A stretch of DNA of 64,000 bases from Streptomyces sp. TRM49041. GTDB lineage: Bacteria > Actinomycetota > Actinomycetes > Streptomycetales > Streptomycetaceae. Location: NCBI RefSeq assembly GCF_008271805.1, contig NZ_VSRY01000091.1:62001-126000 (forward strand). The letters run 5' to 3'. The position numbers and the translations under genes are program-made. Below, one piece after another: positions 1 to 7,978 of the stretch. The notes below the pieces were generated by a model. The model worked only from the letters and a program-made list of their open reading frames with translations. It made no database searches and had not been told where the DNA came from. Numbering within the stretch: the first letter of the stretch is position 1; each line of letters opens with the position of its first letter.

Positions 1-54
1 GACGGCACCGTCCGTCCGGCCCGGTGCCCCGGTCCTCTCGTGGCTGGGTGGCGG

Positions 55-687
55 CTAGCGCGCCGCTGTCCGCCGCAGGGGCTCGGGGGCGCCACTCGCC
101 CTGCGCGGCGCCGACGGACCGTTGTCCACGCCGCTCTCCGCGAGGTCGCTCGGCGGGGACGCAGAGTGGGGGTGCCGTCCGCCGCGGCCCTCGCCCAGCA
201 CCTGCCAGCCGTCGTGGGTCAGGGTGATGTAGGCGCCGCAGCGGAGCCCGTGGAGTGTGCAGGCGTCCCGCAGACCCCACATCCACGCCCCGTCCTCCTC
301 CGTCCAGCGCGCGTCACCGTCACGGCAGTAGAGCAGGACCGCGGTACGCACCGGGGTGCGGCGCCGCAGATCGTGCGGGACGACCCGGCGCAGATGCGCG
401 AGCAGCGCGTTGCGGAACTCCCAGCCGTCCGCCGGTGTCGCTTGCCGGGGTGTGAACGAGGCGCTGGCGGTGAGCCGTTCCTCGTGGTCGAGTACGGCGA
501 CGACGGCCGTCGCGGGACTCGGCCGGTGACGGGCGTGCAGTCCGGTGACGACTTCACGAGGGTTGCGTAGCAGGGGAATTCCGGCAGCCGCCCACTCGGC
601 GGGCTCGAGCATACGGGCGAGACGGCTGGCAGTGGCGGCCGGTGTGGACAACGAGCCGGCTGCGGACGGAGCGAATCCGAAGGTCAC
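55..687 (-). CDS. Conserved hypothetical protein (210 aa)
   Basis: I do not recognise a named family. The GTG start at 687 is chosen because GGGAGG lies just upstream on the minus strand. An open frame continues far upstream but only as antisense to recQ. The protein opens VTFGFAPSAAG and has a globular middle rich in Arg, Leu and Trp (for example DGAWMWGLRDACTLHGLRCG) and a low-complexity Ser/Pro/Arg tail. No signal peptide or membrane segment is visible. It lies downstream of recQ on the same strand, separated by about 215 bases, so it probably has its own promoter. It looks like a conserved streptomycete protein of unknown role. Confidence 0.7.
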   Translation of the reverse strand: MTFGFAPSAAGSLSTPAATASRLARMLEPAEWAAAGIPLLRNPREVVTGLHARHRPSPATAVVAVLDHEERLTASASFTPRQATPADGWEFRNALLAHLRRVVPHDLRRRTPVRTAVLLYCRDGDARWTEEDGAWMWGLRDACTLHGLRCGAYITLTHDGWQVLGEGRGGRHPHSASPPSDLAESGVDNGPSAPRRASGAPEPLRRTAAR

Positions 688-902
688 GGTCCTCCCTTCG
701 CATACGCGCCCACAGTGCGGGCAGGGTCGGGTGAGGGCGCGCCGCGACACGGCCCTTCGGACCGCGAACAGACCGTGCTGGGGCGGAATCCAATTCTTGC
801 GGGCGTCATGGGTGGGCGGCAACGAGCAATTGGGGCCCCTGACGGGAATGGGCTGGTATGACACCCAATTCCCGGCCGCAGTAATTCCGTTTCCCGCCCC
901 CG
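688..902. other. Spacer between recQ stop and the hypothetical gene
   Basis: Less GC-rich than its flanks and presumably holds the promoter of the downstream minus-strand gene. It contains a loose inverted repeat (AATTGGGG near 828 and ACCCAATT near 864). I could not assign -35/-10 boxes with confidence. Confidence 0.3.
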
Positions 903-3074
903 TCACCCCGCGACGGCCAGGACCAGCGGAAACACCCCCGGTGCACCGGCCCGCCGGAGCAGGCGCGCCGCGACGGCGAGCGTCCAGCCGCTGTCCGCGA
1001 AGTCGTCGACCAGCAGCACCGGCCCGCCCAGCGACGACAACCGGTCGGCAAGATCGGCCGGAACGGTCAGCGCCCGGTGCAGACCGCACAGACGCTGGGC
1101 GCTGTTGGTCCGTGAGATCCGCGCGTCCACCGCCTCCGGGGTGTACGTGACGGAGCCCAGCAGCGGCATCCTGCCGACCTCCGCGATCCGCCCGCCCAGC
1201 GAAGCCACCAGTCGGGGACGGCTGCGCGAGTCGACCGTGACCACCCCGGCCGGACGGGGTGGCGCCTCCGCACCGCCGGACGCCCAGCCGCCCGGCCCCT
1301 TGGCCCAGTCGGCCAGGACCCGCACCACCGCCTCGACCACATCGTCGGGCACCGGCCCGTCCGGTGCCCGCTCCGCCAGCATCGGCCGCAGCCGGTTGCC
1401 CCAGCCGATGTCCGACAGCCGCCCGAGCGCCCGGCCCGGGAACGACTGCTCCCCGGCCGGGATACGGCCCTTGAGGTCGACGCCGACCGCCGGCAGCCCC
1501 GTGGGCCACATCTTGCGCGGCTCGACCTCCACCCCGGGCCTGTTCAGCTCACCGCGCGCTGTTTCCAGAGTGGTGGCTGACACCTTGGGGTCGAAGCGCG
1601 GCCCCGCACAGTTGTCACAACGGCCGCACGGCGTCGCCTCCTCGTCGTCCAACTGTCGCCGCAGGAACTCCATACGGCAGGCGTCCGTCGTGACGTAGTC
1701 GCGCATCGCCTGCTGCTCGGTCGCCCGTTGCCGCGCCACCCAGGCGTACCGCTCCGTGTCGTAGGACCAGGGTCGGCCCGTGCTCGTCCAGCCGCCCTTC
1801 ACCCGGCGTACCGCCCCGTCCACGTCGAGGACCTTGAGCATGGTCTCCAGCCGGGCACGCCGAAGCTCGACCAGCGGCTCCAGCGCCGGCAGTGACAGAG
1901 GCCGGTCGGCGTGCGCCAGGACGTCCAGGGTGCGCCGCACCTGCTCCTCGGGAGGGAAGGCCACCGAGGCGAAGTACTGCCAGATCGCCTCGTCCTCCCG
2001 GCCGGGCAGCAGCAGCACCTCGGCGTGCGCCACACCGCGGCCGGCCCGGCCCACCTGCTGGTAGTAGGCGATGGGGGAGGAGGGGGAGCCGAGGTGCACC
2101 ACGAACCCCAGGTCCGGCTTGTCGAAACCCATGCCCAGGGCCGACGTGGCGACCAGGGCCTTGACCCGGTTGGCGAGGAGATCCTCCTCCGCCTGGCGGC
2201 GGTCCGCGTTCTCCGTGCGGCCCGTGTACGAGGCCACTGCGTACCCGCACTGCCGCAGATGCGCGGCGACCTCCTCCGCCGCCGCGACCGTGAGCGTGTA
2301 GATGATCCCCGAGCCCGGAAGCTCACCGAGATGGTCGGCGAGCCAGGCCAGCCGGTGCGCCGCGTCGGGCAACTGGACGACACCCAGCCGCAGGCTTTCG
2401 CGGTCCAGCGGGCCGCGCAGCACCAGGGCGTCGGAGCCCGCCGTGGTGCCCAGCTGCTCGGCGACGTCCGCCGTCACCCGCGCGTTGGCCGTCGCGGTGG
2501 TCGCCAGGACCGGCACACCCGGCGGCAGCTCCGCCAGCATGGTGCGCAGCCTGCGGTAGTCGGGGCGGAAGTCGTGCCCCCAGTCCGAGATGCAGTGCGC
2601 CTCGTCGACCACGAGCAGGCCCGTCGCCGCGGTCAGCCGGGGCAGCACCTGATCGCGGAAGTCGGGGTTGTTCAGCCGTTCCGGCGAGACCAGGAGCACA
2701 TCGACCCCGCCCTGTGCGATCTCCTCCTGGACGGTCTCCCACTCCTCCGTGTTCGACGAGTTGATCGTCCGGGCGTGGATACCGGCCCTGGCCGCGGCCT
2801 CCACCTGGTTCCGCATGAGCGCGAGCAGTGGCGAGACGATCACCGTCGGGCCGCCGCCCCGGGCCCGCAGCAGCGCCGTGGCCACGAAGTACACGGCCGA
2901 CTTGCCCCAGCCGGTGCGCTGCACGACCAGCGCCCGTCTGCCATGCGCGACCAGCGCCTCGATGGCCCGCCACTGGTCCTCGCGCAGCTTCGCCGCACCG
3001 GTGGCGTCGCCGACCAGGCGGGCCAGCACGGCGTCCGCTGCCGCACGCAGATCTCCGTCGTTCGTGTGCTCCAT
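903..3074 (-). CDS. recQ: RecQ-family DNA helicase with C-terminal phosphoribosyltransferase-like domain
   Basis: ATP-dependent 3'-5' DNA helicase, 723 aa. Seen: Walker A-like RTGWGKS near residues 53-60, DEAH at 157-160 in VVDEAHCISDWGHDFRPDYR, the helicase C domain motif QQVGRAGRG, and a zinc-binding cysteine set (CRMEF...CGRCDNC). The last ~130 residues are not RecQ-like. They contain VLLVDDFADSGWTL near 686-699, which fits the PRPP-binding loop of type I phosphoribosyltransferases. RecQ proteins usually end in an RQC or HRDC domain, so this tail is the notable departure. The ATG at 3074 faces the divergent DUF4192 gene across a 113-base promoter carrying two DnaA boxes. A role in recombination or repair is inferred; the substrate of the tail is unknown. 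Confidence 0.88.
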   Translation of the reverse strand: MEHTNDGDLRAAADAVLARLVGDATGAAKLREDQWRAIEALVAHGRRALVVQRTGWGKSAVYFVATALLRARGGGPTVIVSPLLALMRNQVEAAARAGIHARTINSSNTEEWETVQEEIAQGGVDVLLVSPERLNNPDFRDQVLPRLTAATGLLVVDEAHCISDWGHDFRPDYRRLRTMLAELPPGVPVLATTATANARVTADVAEQLGTTAGSDALVLRGPLDRESLRLGVVQLPDAAHRLAWLADHLGELPGSGIIYTLTVAAAEEVAAHLRQCGYAVASYTGRTENADRRQAEEDLLANRVKALVATSALGMGFDKPDLGFVVHLGSPSSPIAYYQQVGRAGRGVAHAEVLLLPGREDEAIWQYFASVAFPPEEQVRRTLDVLAHADRPLSLPALEPLVELRRARLETMLKVLDVDGAVRRVKGGWTSTGRPWSYDTERYAWVARQRATEQQAMRDYVTTDACRMEFLRRQLDDEEATPCGRCDNCAGPRFDPKVSATTLETARGELNRPGVEVEPRKMWPTGLPAVGVDLKGRIPAGEQSFPGRALGRLSDIGWGNRLRPMLAERAPDGPVPDDVVEAVVRVLADWAKGPGGWASGGAEAPPRPAGVVTVDSRSRPRLVASLGGRIAEVGRMPLLGSVTYTPEAVDARISRTNSAQRLCGLHRALTVPADLADRLSSLGGPVLLVDDFADSGWTLAVAARLLRRAGAPGVFPLVLAVAG

Positions 3075-3123
3075 GCCTCACATGGAACAGCACCACACCG
3101 ACAACCGGCGAACGGGCCGCCGC

Positions 3124-3151
3124 GCCCTGTGGACAACGTTATCCACAGGGG
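3124..3151. promoter_or_regulatory. Face-to-face pair of DnaA boxes
   Basis: 3128-3136 reads TGTGGACAA (TTGTCCACA on the minus strand, the GC-rich streptomycete DnaA box) and 3139-3147 reads TTATCCACA (the canonical box). With flanking CCC/GGG they form a 26-bp palindrome with one mismatched pair. It sits in the divergent recQ/DUF4192 promoter region. Two isolated boxes suggest transcriptional control or DnaA titration and not an origin. Confidence 0.7.
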
Positions 3152-3187
3152 TCGACGGGATGGCGGCTGTGACGGGACCGTCGAGCC

Positions 3188-4705
3188 ATGAACGCACACC
3201 ACGACAACACGGGTCCCCACGACGCACACCCGCCGTCCGGCAGCCCGCTCCCCGTCCGCTCGACCGGTTTCACCGAGGAGCCGCAGATCACCCTGCGAGG
3301 GCCGGCGGAACTGGCCGACGCGCTGCCCTACATGCTGGGCTTCCACCCGACCGACTCCGTAGTTCTGCTGGCGCTGCACGGAGAGCTCGGCCGCTTCGGC
3401 GGGCGGCTCAGGCTGGGCATTCCGCGCTCGCCCCGCGAATGGGCGCCCGTCGCCGAACAGCTCGCCGAATGCCTGGTCGAAGGCTGCGAGCGGCGCGGCT
3501 CCCGGCCGGACGGCATCGTCGTCTTCCTCTGCCAGGACCCGGCGGACGGGGAGAGCGGCCGACAGGTGATGGAGCGGCTGCGGCCCTTCGCCCAGAAGCT
3601 GCGCACGGCGTGCGGGGCACTCGACGTCCCGGTGTACGAGGCACTGTGCGTCTCCGCCGGCAGGTCCTGGTCGTACTGCTGCCCCGACAGTGACTGCTGC
3701 CCGCCCGACGGAACCCGGCTCGCCCCGCCCGGCACATCGGTGATGGCGGCCGCCGCGGCCTACGCGGGCATCCACGTCCGCGGCTCGCTGCGCGACATGG
3801 AGGCCAGGCTTAAGCCCCGGACGACCGCTGCCACCGTGGCCGAGCAGGAGCGGGCCCTGGACGCGGCGAGCGCCGCGCTCGTGCACCGCATGCTCGGCAC
3901 GAAGGCCCGCAAACGTGTGCGGGACGACACGATCCTGCTGGCACACCGGCTGCTCGACCGGCTCACCGAGCACCCGCCCCTCGCCGACCAGGGCACGTGC
4001 GACGACAGGGACGACGCCCTCATCGGACACGAGGAGGCCGCCGAGCTGATCGTCGGCCTGCAGGACCGCCGCACCCGGGACCGCGCCGCCGAGTGGATGG
4101 AGGGCCCGGAGGCGGACCCCGCTCTCCGGCTGTGGCGGGCGCTGGCCCGCCGCTGCGTCGGCGCCTACCGGGAACACGCCGCCGCACCGCTCACCCTCGC
4201 CGGATGGGTCGCCTGGTCGACCGGCGACGAGCCGAGCGCCCGCGTCGCTCTGGGGCTCGCGCTGGAGGCCGACCCCGAGTACGTGTTCGCCCGGCTGCTG
4301 CACCAGGCGTGCAACGAGCAGCTGGACCCCGAGACCCTCCGCCAGTGCCTCCGCGGCGAGCGCGACGCCCGTACGGCGGCGGCCGAAGCACGGCGTGCGT
4401 CCGGCACACGGGGCAGGGCCCGAGGCAGCGGGGCGCGCGGGGTGCGGCGGAGGACGCGTACCCGCGCGGCAGTCCGGCCGCGGGCAGCCGGGAGCACTCC
4501 GCCCGCCGCGCCACACCCGTCCCGCCCCGCCGCGGTGCCCGTCCCCACGGCGACGCGCACCGGACGCGGCGGCGACCTCCAGGGGCAGCGCAGCGGCCGG
4601 GGCGGCACGCGGGACGGTGGACCGGGCGACGGTCTGCCCGGCAGCACCGGCACCGGCACCGGGCCCGGGAGCGGGAGCGGGACTGACAGTGGGAGTGGCC
4701 GGTGA
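3188..4705 (+). CDS. DUF4192 domain-containing protein
   Basis: 505 aa. The N-terminal ~330 residues match the actinobacterial DUF4192 pattern: TLRGPAELADALPYMLGFHP, then DSVVLLALHG, and GDEPSARVALGLALEADPEY later. The C-terminal ~130 residues are low-complexity, basic (Arg/Ala/Gly) and end in a Gly/Ser/Thr tract, probably disordered. No signal peptide. Function unknown; DUF4192 proteins are soluble and common in actinomycetes. It is divergent from recQ, and the DnaA-box pair lies only 40-60 bases upstream of its ATG. That could place it with recQ in a replication- or damage-linked response, which is inference only. Confidence 0.8.
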   Translation: MNAHHDNTGPHDAHPPSGSPLPVRSTGFTEEPQITLRGPAELADALPYMLGFHPTDSVVLLALHGELGRFGGRLRLGIPRSPREWAPVAEQLAECLVEGCERRGSRPDGIVVFLCQDPADGESGRQVMERLRPFAQKLRTACGALDVPVYEALCVSAGRSWSYCCPDSDCCPPDGTRLAPPGTSVMAAAAAYAGIHVRGSLRDMEARLKPRTTAATVAEQERALDAASAALVHRMLGTKARKRVRDDTILLAHRLLDRLTEHPPLADQGTCDDRDDALIGHEEAAELIVGLQDRRTRDRAAEWMEGPEADPALRLWRALARRCVGAYREHAAAPLTLAGWVAWSTGDEPSARVALGLALEADPEYVFARLLHQACNEQLDPETLRQCLRGERDARTAAAEARRASGTRGRARGSGARGVRRRTRTRAAVRPRAAGSTPPAAPHPSRPAAVPVPTATRTGRGGDLQGQRSGRGGTRDGGPGDGLPGSTGTGTGPGSGSGTDSGSGR

Positions 4706-4820
4706 CGGCCGTGACCCCCACCCACGTACCACCGTTCACGTCTGTGGCGGAGTCGCCCGACCCGTGCCGCCGTACCTCCAGCGGCTGTCCGGAGCGCACA
4801 GAAGGCTCAGCAGACGAACC

Positions 4821-6893
4821 ATGGACCTCACCGTCCCCTCCCCGACCTCCCGCCCCGCCGGACACACACCTGCCCGGAACCCCGGCGGTCAGACCCGTCC
4901 GCCGTCCGCCGTCGGCCACGGTCCGCCGCCCCCGGCAGGGCGCACCGGGGAACTGCCGTCCGTGCACCACGCCCTCGTCTGCGTCGCCCTCCCCGGCCTG
5001 GCGATCTCGGCGGAGCACGGCCAGCTCACCGGCCACGGCCTCGAAGGCGTCTACCGGTCGGGCCGACGGTTGCTCGCCCGCTGCCGGCTGCGGGTGTTCG
5101 GCCGCGAACCCATCACGCTCCAGGGCCGGCTCGCCTCCGCCGACCGGGCCCGGTTCCTCGGCGTTGTCCGTACCCCCGCCGACCCGGGCCCCGACCCCTG
5201 TGTCTCCGTGGAACGAACCCGGGACGCCGACGGCTCCGAGCGGATCACCCTGCGCAACGCGACGGGCCGCCCACTCCGGATCCCTGTCGAACTCGCACTC
5301 GGCACCGACCTCGCCGTCCTCGGCGCTGTCGCCTCCGGACGGCCAGGACCCGAACTGCGGGCCACCGTCCACGGGTCGGGGCTCCGCTGGTCGGCGTGGG
5401 ACGGTGCCCAGGCCGTCGTCACCGCCGAACCCACGCCCGAGGACGCCCTGGCCTCCGCCGGACTGCTGCGCTGGGAGCTGGAGCTGGCCCCAGGAGCCGC
5501 CCGCACCATCGAACTGGGCGTCCACGCGGGGCGCACCTTCCGGCCGGCCGCCCGGACGGGTGGGCAGAGCCTCCTGGAGGCCCGCGCCGAGGGCGACGAC
5601 CCCCGGACGGCGAAGCTGCTCCGGACCGCCCTCGACGATCTGCGGGCACTGCTTCTCCGCGACCCCGCGTACCCGGCGGACCTCCATCTCGCGGCAGGCG
5701 TCCCCTGGCGCACCGGCCTCGCCCCGGCCGAGGCGCTCTGGGCCGCCCGTATGGTCCTTCCGCTCGGCACCCGGCTCGCCGCGGACACCCTGCGCGGCGT
5801 CGCCCGCGGTGTACCCGCCGGGACGGGGCCGTCTGCCGGGCGGGTCCCAGGACCGCTCCGCGACGCGGGCCCCCACCTCCCGCCCGCCTGCACCGGCGTC
5901 GAAGCCACGCTCGCCTTCCCGGCCGTGCTCGCGGAGGCCCGTCTCTGGGGCCTCCCCGAACAGGGCCTGGCGGAGCTGCTGCCCACCGCCGAGCGATGCC
6001 TGCACTGGCTGCGAGAAGCGGTCGACGGCGACGGACTGGTGGCCGAGCCGGGCCCCGCCGGACAGGTACGGCGTGCCGAGACGCAGGCCCACGCCCACCG
6101 GGCCGCCCTGCTCGGCGCCGACCTTCTGGAGGCGTGCGACCGGCGCGGGGCCGACGACTGGCGCGACTGGGCCTCCGCCCTGCGCGGGCGCTTCCGCGAG
6201 GGCTTCTGGCTGGACGACCTGACGGGCGGGCGCCCGGCCTCGGGCCTCGCCGCCGACGGACGCCCCCTGCCGCACCTGGGCGGAGCCATGGCCCACCTCC
6301 TCGACACCGGCCTGCTCGGGTCGGGCCGCCGTGCGGAGGGCCTGCTGGACAAGGTGCAGACCGACCAGGTGGCGAGGCTGCTCGGCAGCCCCGCTCTCGA
6401 TACCGGCTGGGGGCTGCGCAGTCTCGGGGCCAAGGAGCCGGGGCACAACCCGTTCGGTCACCGGGCAGGGGCAGTCCGCGTCCATGAGACAGCCGTCGCC
6501 GTGTCCGGGCTCGCCGCCGCGGGGTACGAGAAGGAGGCGTCCGGCCTGCTCCGGGGCATGCTCGACGCAGCCGAGGCGTTCGGGTACCGGCTCCCCGAGA
6601 TATACGCGGGGGACCAGCGGACGGCGGACGGCGCACCCGTGCCGCACCCTGCCGCCTGTCGCCCGGCCGCCGTGGCCGCGGCCGCCGCCGTTCATGTGCT
6701 CACCGCTCTCGCGGGCATCCGCCCGGACGCACCGGCCCGCACAGTGGCGCTGCACCCGGTACGCTGCGCCCCCTTGGGGGCGATCCGGCTGGACGGGCTC
6801 AGTGTCGCGGGGGAGCCGTTCGCGGTGCGCGTGAGCAGACTGGGCCTCGGCATGGTCGAGGAGGCCGCCGCCGGACTTCAGTTGGGGGTGTGA
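4821..6893 (+). CDS. Glycogen-debranching N-terminal domain / amylo-alpha-1,6-glucosidase-like protein
   Basis: 690 aa from the ATG at 4821 (the frame is open further upstream, but over the previous gene). After a Pro-rich start, an N-terminal beta-rich domain (about 45-240: HGLEGVYRSGRRLLARCRL, VSVERTRDADGSERITLRN) resembles the glycogen-debranching N-terminal domain. The rest looks like an (alpha/alpha)6 glycosidase-type toroid with repeated Trp/His-rich helices (CLHWLREAVDGDGLV, FREGFWLDD, LPEIYAGDQR). Family members hydrolyse alpha-1,6 glucosidic links in glycogen, but many streptomycete paralogues are uncharacterised. No signal peptide, so cytoplasmic. The call rests on overall pattern; I did not identify catalytic acids with certainty. 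Confidence 0.72.
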   Translation: MDLTVPSPTSRPAGHTPARNPGGQTRPPSAVGHGPPPPAGRTGELPSVHHALVCVALPGLAISAEHGQLTGHGLEGVYRSGRRLLARCRLRVFGREPITLQGRLASADRARFLGVVRTPADPGPDPCVSVERTRDADGSERITLRNATGRPLRIPVELALGTDLAVLGAVASGRPGPELRATVHGSGLRWSAWDGAQAVVTAEPTPEDALASAGLLRWELELAPGAARTIELGVHAGRTFRPAARTGGQSLLEARAEGDDPRTAKLLRTALDDLRALLLRDPAYPADLHLAAGVPWRTGLAPAEALWAARMVLPLGTRLAADTLRGVARGVPAGTGPSAGRVPGPLRDAGPHLPPACTGVEATLAFPAVLAEARLWGLPEQGLAELLPTAERCLHWLREAVDGDGLVAEPGPAGQVRRAETQAHAHRAALLGADLLEACDRRGADDWRDWASALRGRFREGFWLDDLTGGRPASGLAADGRPLPHLGGAMAHLLDTGLLGSGRRAEGLLDKVQTDQVARLLGSPALDTGWGLRSLGAKEPGHNPFGHRAGAVRVHETAVAVSGLAAAGYEKEASGLLRGMLDAAEAFGYRLPEIYAGDQRTADGAPVPHPAACRPAAVAAAAAVHVLTALAGIRPDAPARTVALHPVRCAPLGAIRLDGLSVAGEPFAVRVSRLGLGMVEEAAAGLQLGV

Positions 6894-7031
6894 CCGCATG
6901 CGTGCCGCTGCCGGGGAACGGGCGGAGGAACGGCGAGGGGAACGGAACGAGCGACGGACGAGTGAACGGGGTGACCATGGAGGCGAGACCGCGTCGGAAG
7001 TCGTGAAGGTAGATCGCGACGGGCGTGTTTA

Positions 7032-7046
7032 TCGTCAGGCAGACGA
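7032..7046. promoter_or_regulatory. Inverted repeat upstream of the NUDIX/NrtR-like gene
   Basis: TCGTC-AGGCA-GACGA: perfect 5-bp arms with a 5-base spacer, ending 13 bases before the ATG. NrtR-type regulators bind palindromic operators at their own and at NAD-related genes, so this is a candidate autoregulatory site. The short arms make chance occurrence possible. Confidence 0.4.
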
Positions 7047-7059
7047 CTATGATCGCGGC

Positions 7060-7830
7060 ATGCCCCCCTACGACCCCTCGGCCTTCCCGCCCTTCGCCGT
7101 GACCGTCGACCTGGTCGTCCTCACGGTGCGCAGTGACGCCCTCTGCGCACTGGTCGTCCGGCGAGGGGAACCGCCCTTTCAGGGACGCTGGGCGCTGCCC
7201 GGGGGGTTCGTGCGGCCCGACGAGGACCTCGGGGCGGCCGCCGCCCGGGAGCTGTCCGAGGAGACGGGGCTCTGCGTGCACGATCCGGGCGATCCGTCGC
7301 CCGCGCCCGGGGCCGGTGCCCACCTGGAGCAGCTGGCCACCTACGGCGACCCCAAGCGCGACCCCCGTATGCGGGTCGTCAGCGTCGCCCACCTCGCCCT
7401 CGCGCCCGACCTGCCCGCGCCCCGGCCGGGCGGCGACGCCAACAGTGTGCGCTGGGCTCCCGTGGAGGAACTGCTCAGCCCCGAGACCGGCTTCGGCCGC
7501 GACGGGGAGCCGCCCGCCCCGCTCGCCTTCGACCACGCGCGCATTCTGGCGGACGGAGTCGAACGCGCCCGCTCCAAGATCGAGTACTCGTCGCTGGCCA
7601 CTGCCTTCTGCCCGCCCGAGTTCACGGTCGGCGAGCTGCGGCGGGTGTACGAAGCGGTGTGGGGCGTGGCGCTCGACCCGCGCAACTTCCACCGGAAGGT
7701 CACCGGCACGCCGGGCTTCCTGGTGCCCGCCGGAGGCACCACCACGCGCCAGGGCGGCCGCCCCGCCCAGCTCTTCCGCGCGGGCGGCGCGACCCTGCTC
7801 AACCCGCCGATGCTGCGCCCGGAAGTCTGA
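7060..7830 (+). CDS. NUDIX hydrolase / NrtR-like transcriptional regulator
   Basis: 256 aa from the ATG at 7060. A complete Nudix box occupies residues 49-71: G-x5-E-x7-REL-SEETGL, preceded by GRWALPGG. The C-terminal ~100 residues (FTVGELRRVYEAVWGVALDPRNFHRKV...) match the winged-helix segment of NrtR-type regulators, which sense ADP-ribose or related NAD metabolites through a usually inactive Nudix domain. Here the catalytic Glu pattern appears intact, so hydrolase activity cannot be excluded. No NAD gene is adjacent. A small inverted repeat just upstream may be its own operator. The frame is open upstream of 7060, but that stretch is Arg/Glu-rich and not family-like. Confidence 0.82.
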   Translation: MPPYDPSAFPPFAVTVDLVVLTVRSDALCALVVRRGEPPFQGRWALPGGFVRPDEDLGAAAARELSEETGLCVHDPGDPSPAPGAGAHLEQLATYGDPKRDPRMRVVSVAHLALAPDLPAPRPGGDANSVRWAPVEELLSPETGFGRDGEPPAPLAFDHARILADGVERARSKIEYSSLATAFCPPEFTVGELRRVYEAVWGVALDPRNFHRKVTGTPGFLVPAGGTTTRQGGRPAQLFRAGGATLLNPPMLRPEV

Positions 7831-7852
7831 GGGACGTATCTGAGGGACGTAT
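7827..7852. repeat. 2 x 13-bp tandem repeat spanning the stop codon
   Basis: CTGAGGGACGTAT occurs twice without interruption; the first TGA (7828-7830) is the stop of the NUDIX gene. One of several stop-codon-anchored short repeats in this window. Confidence 0.85.
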
Positions 7853-7978
7853 ACGGCAACGCCCGGGAATCCGGCGCCCGGGCCCTCGCACCCTTGCGTA
7901 AAAAGTCCGAAATGCCGGGTTATCGTGCTCCGGTACCCGCCCTGCCGCCGAGCGGTCTCATCTACCGCGAGAGAAGCG

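Noticed and set aside
1-54. Possible terminator or gene end at the window edge
   Set aside because: Only 54 bases with weak GC symmetry; nothing can be supported.
688-1509. N-terminal extension of the first minus-strand gene into recQ
   Set aside because: The extension overlaps recQ's 3' end in another frame and a good ribosome site marks the GTG at 687.
3124-3151. DnaA-box pair as part of a replication origin
   Set aside because: Only two boxes, no dnaA/dnaN neighbours and no AT-rich unwinding region; oriC of this genus has many boxes between dnaA and dnaN.
4191-6899. A ~900-codon minus-strand frame under the debranching-like gene
   Set aside because: Same composition artefact; no recognisable domain and it would run antisense to two supported genes.
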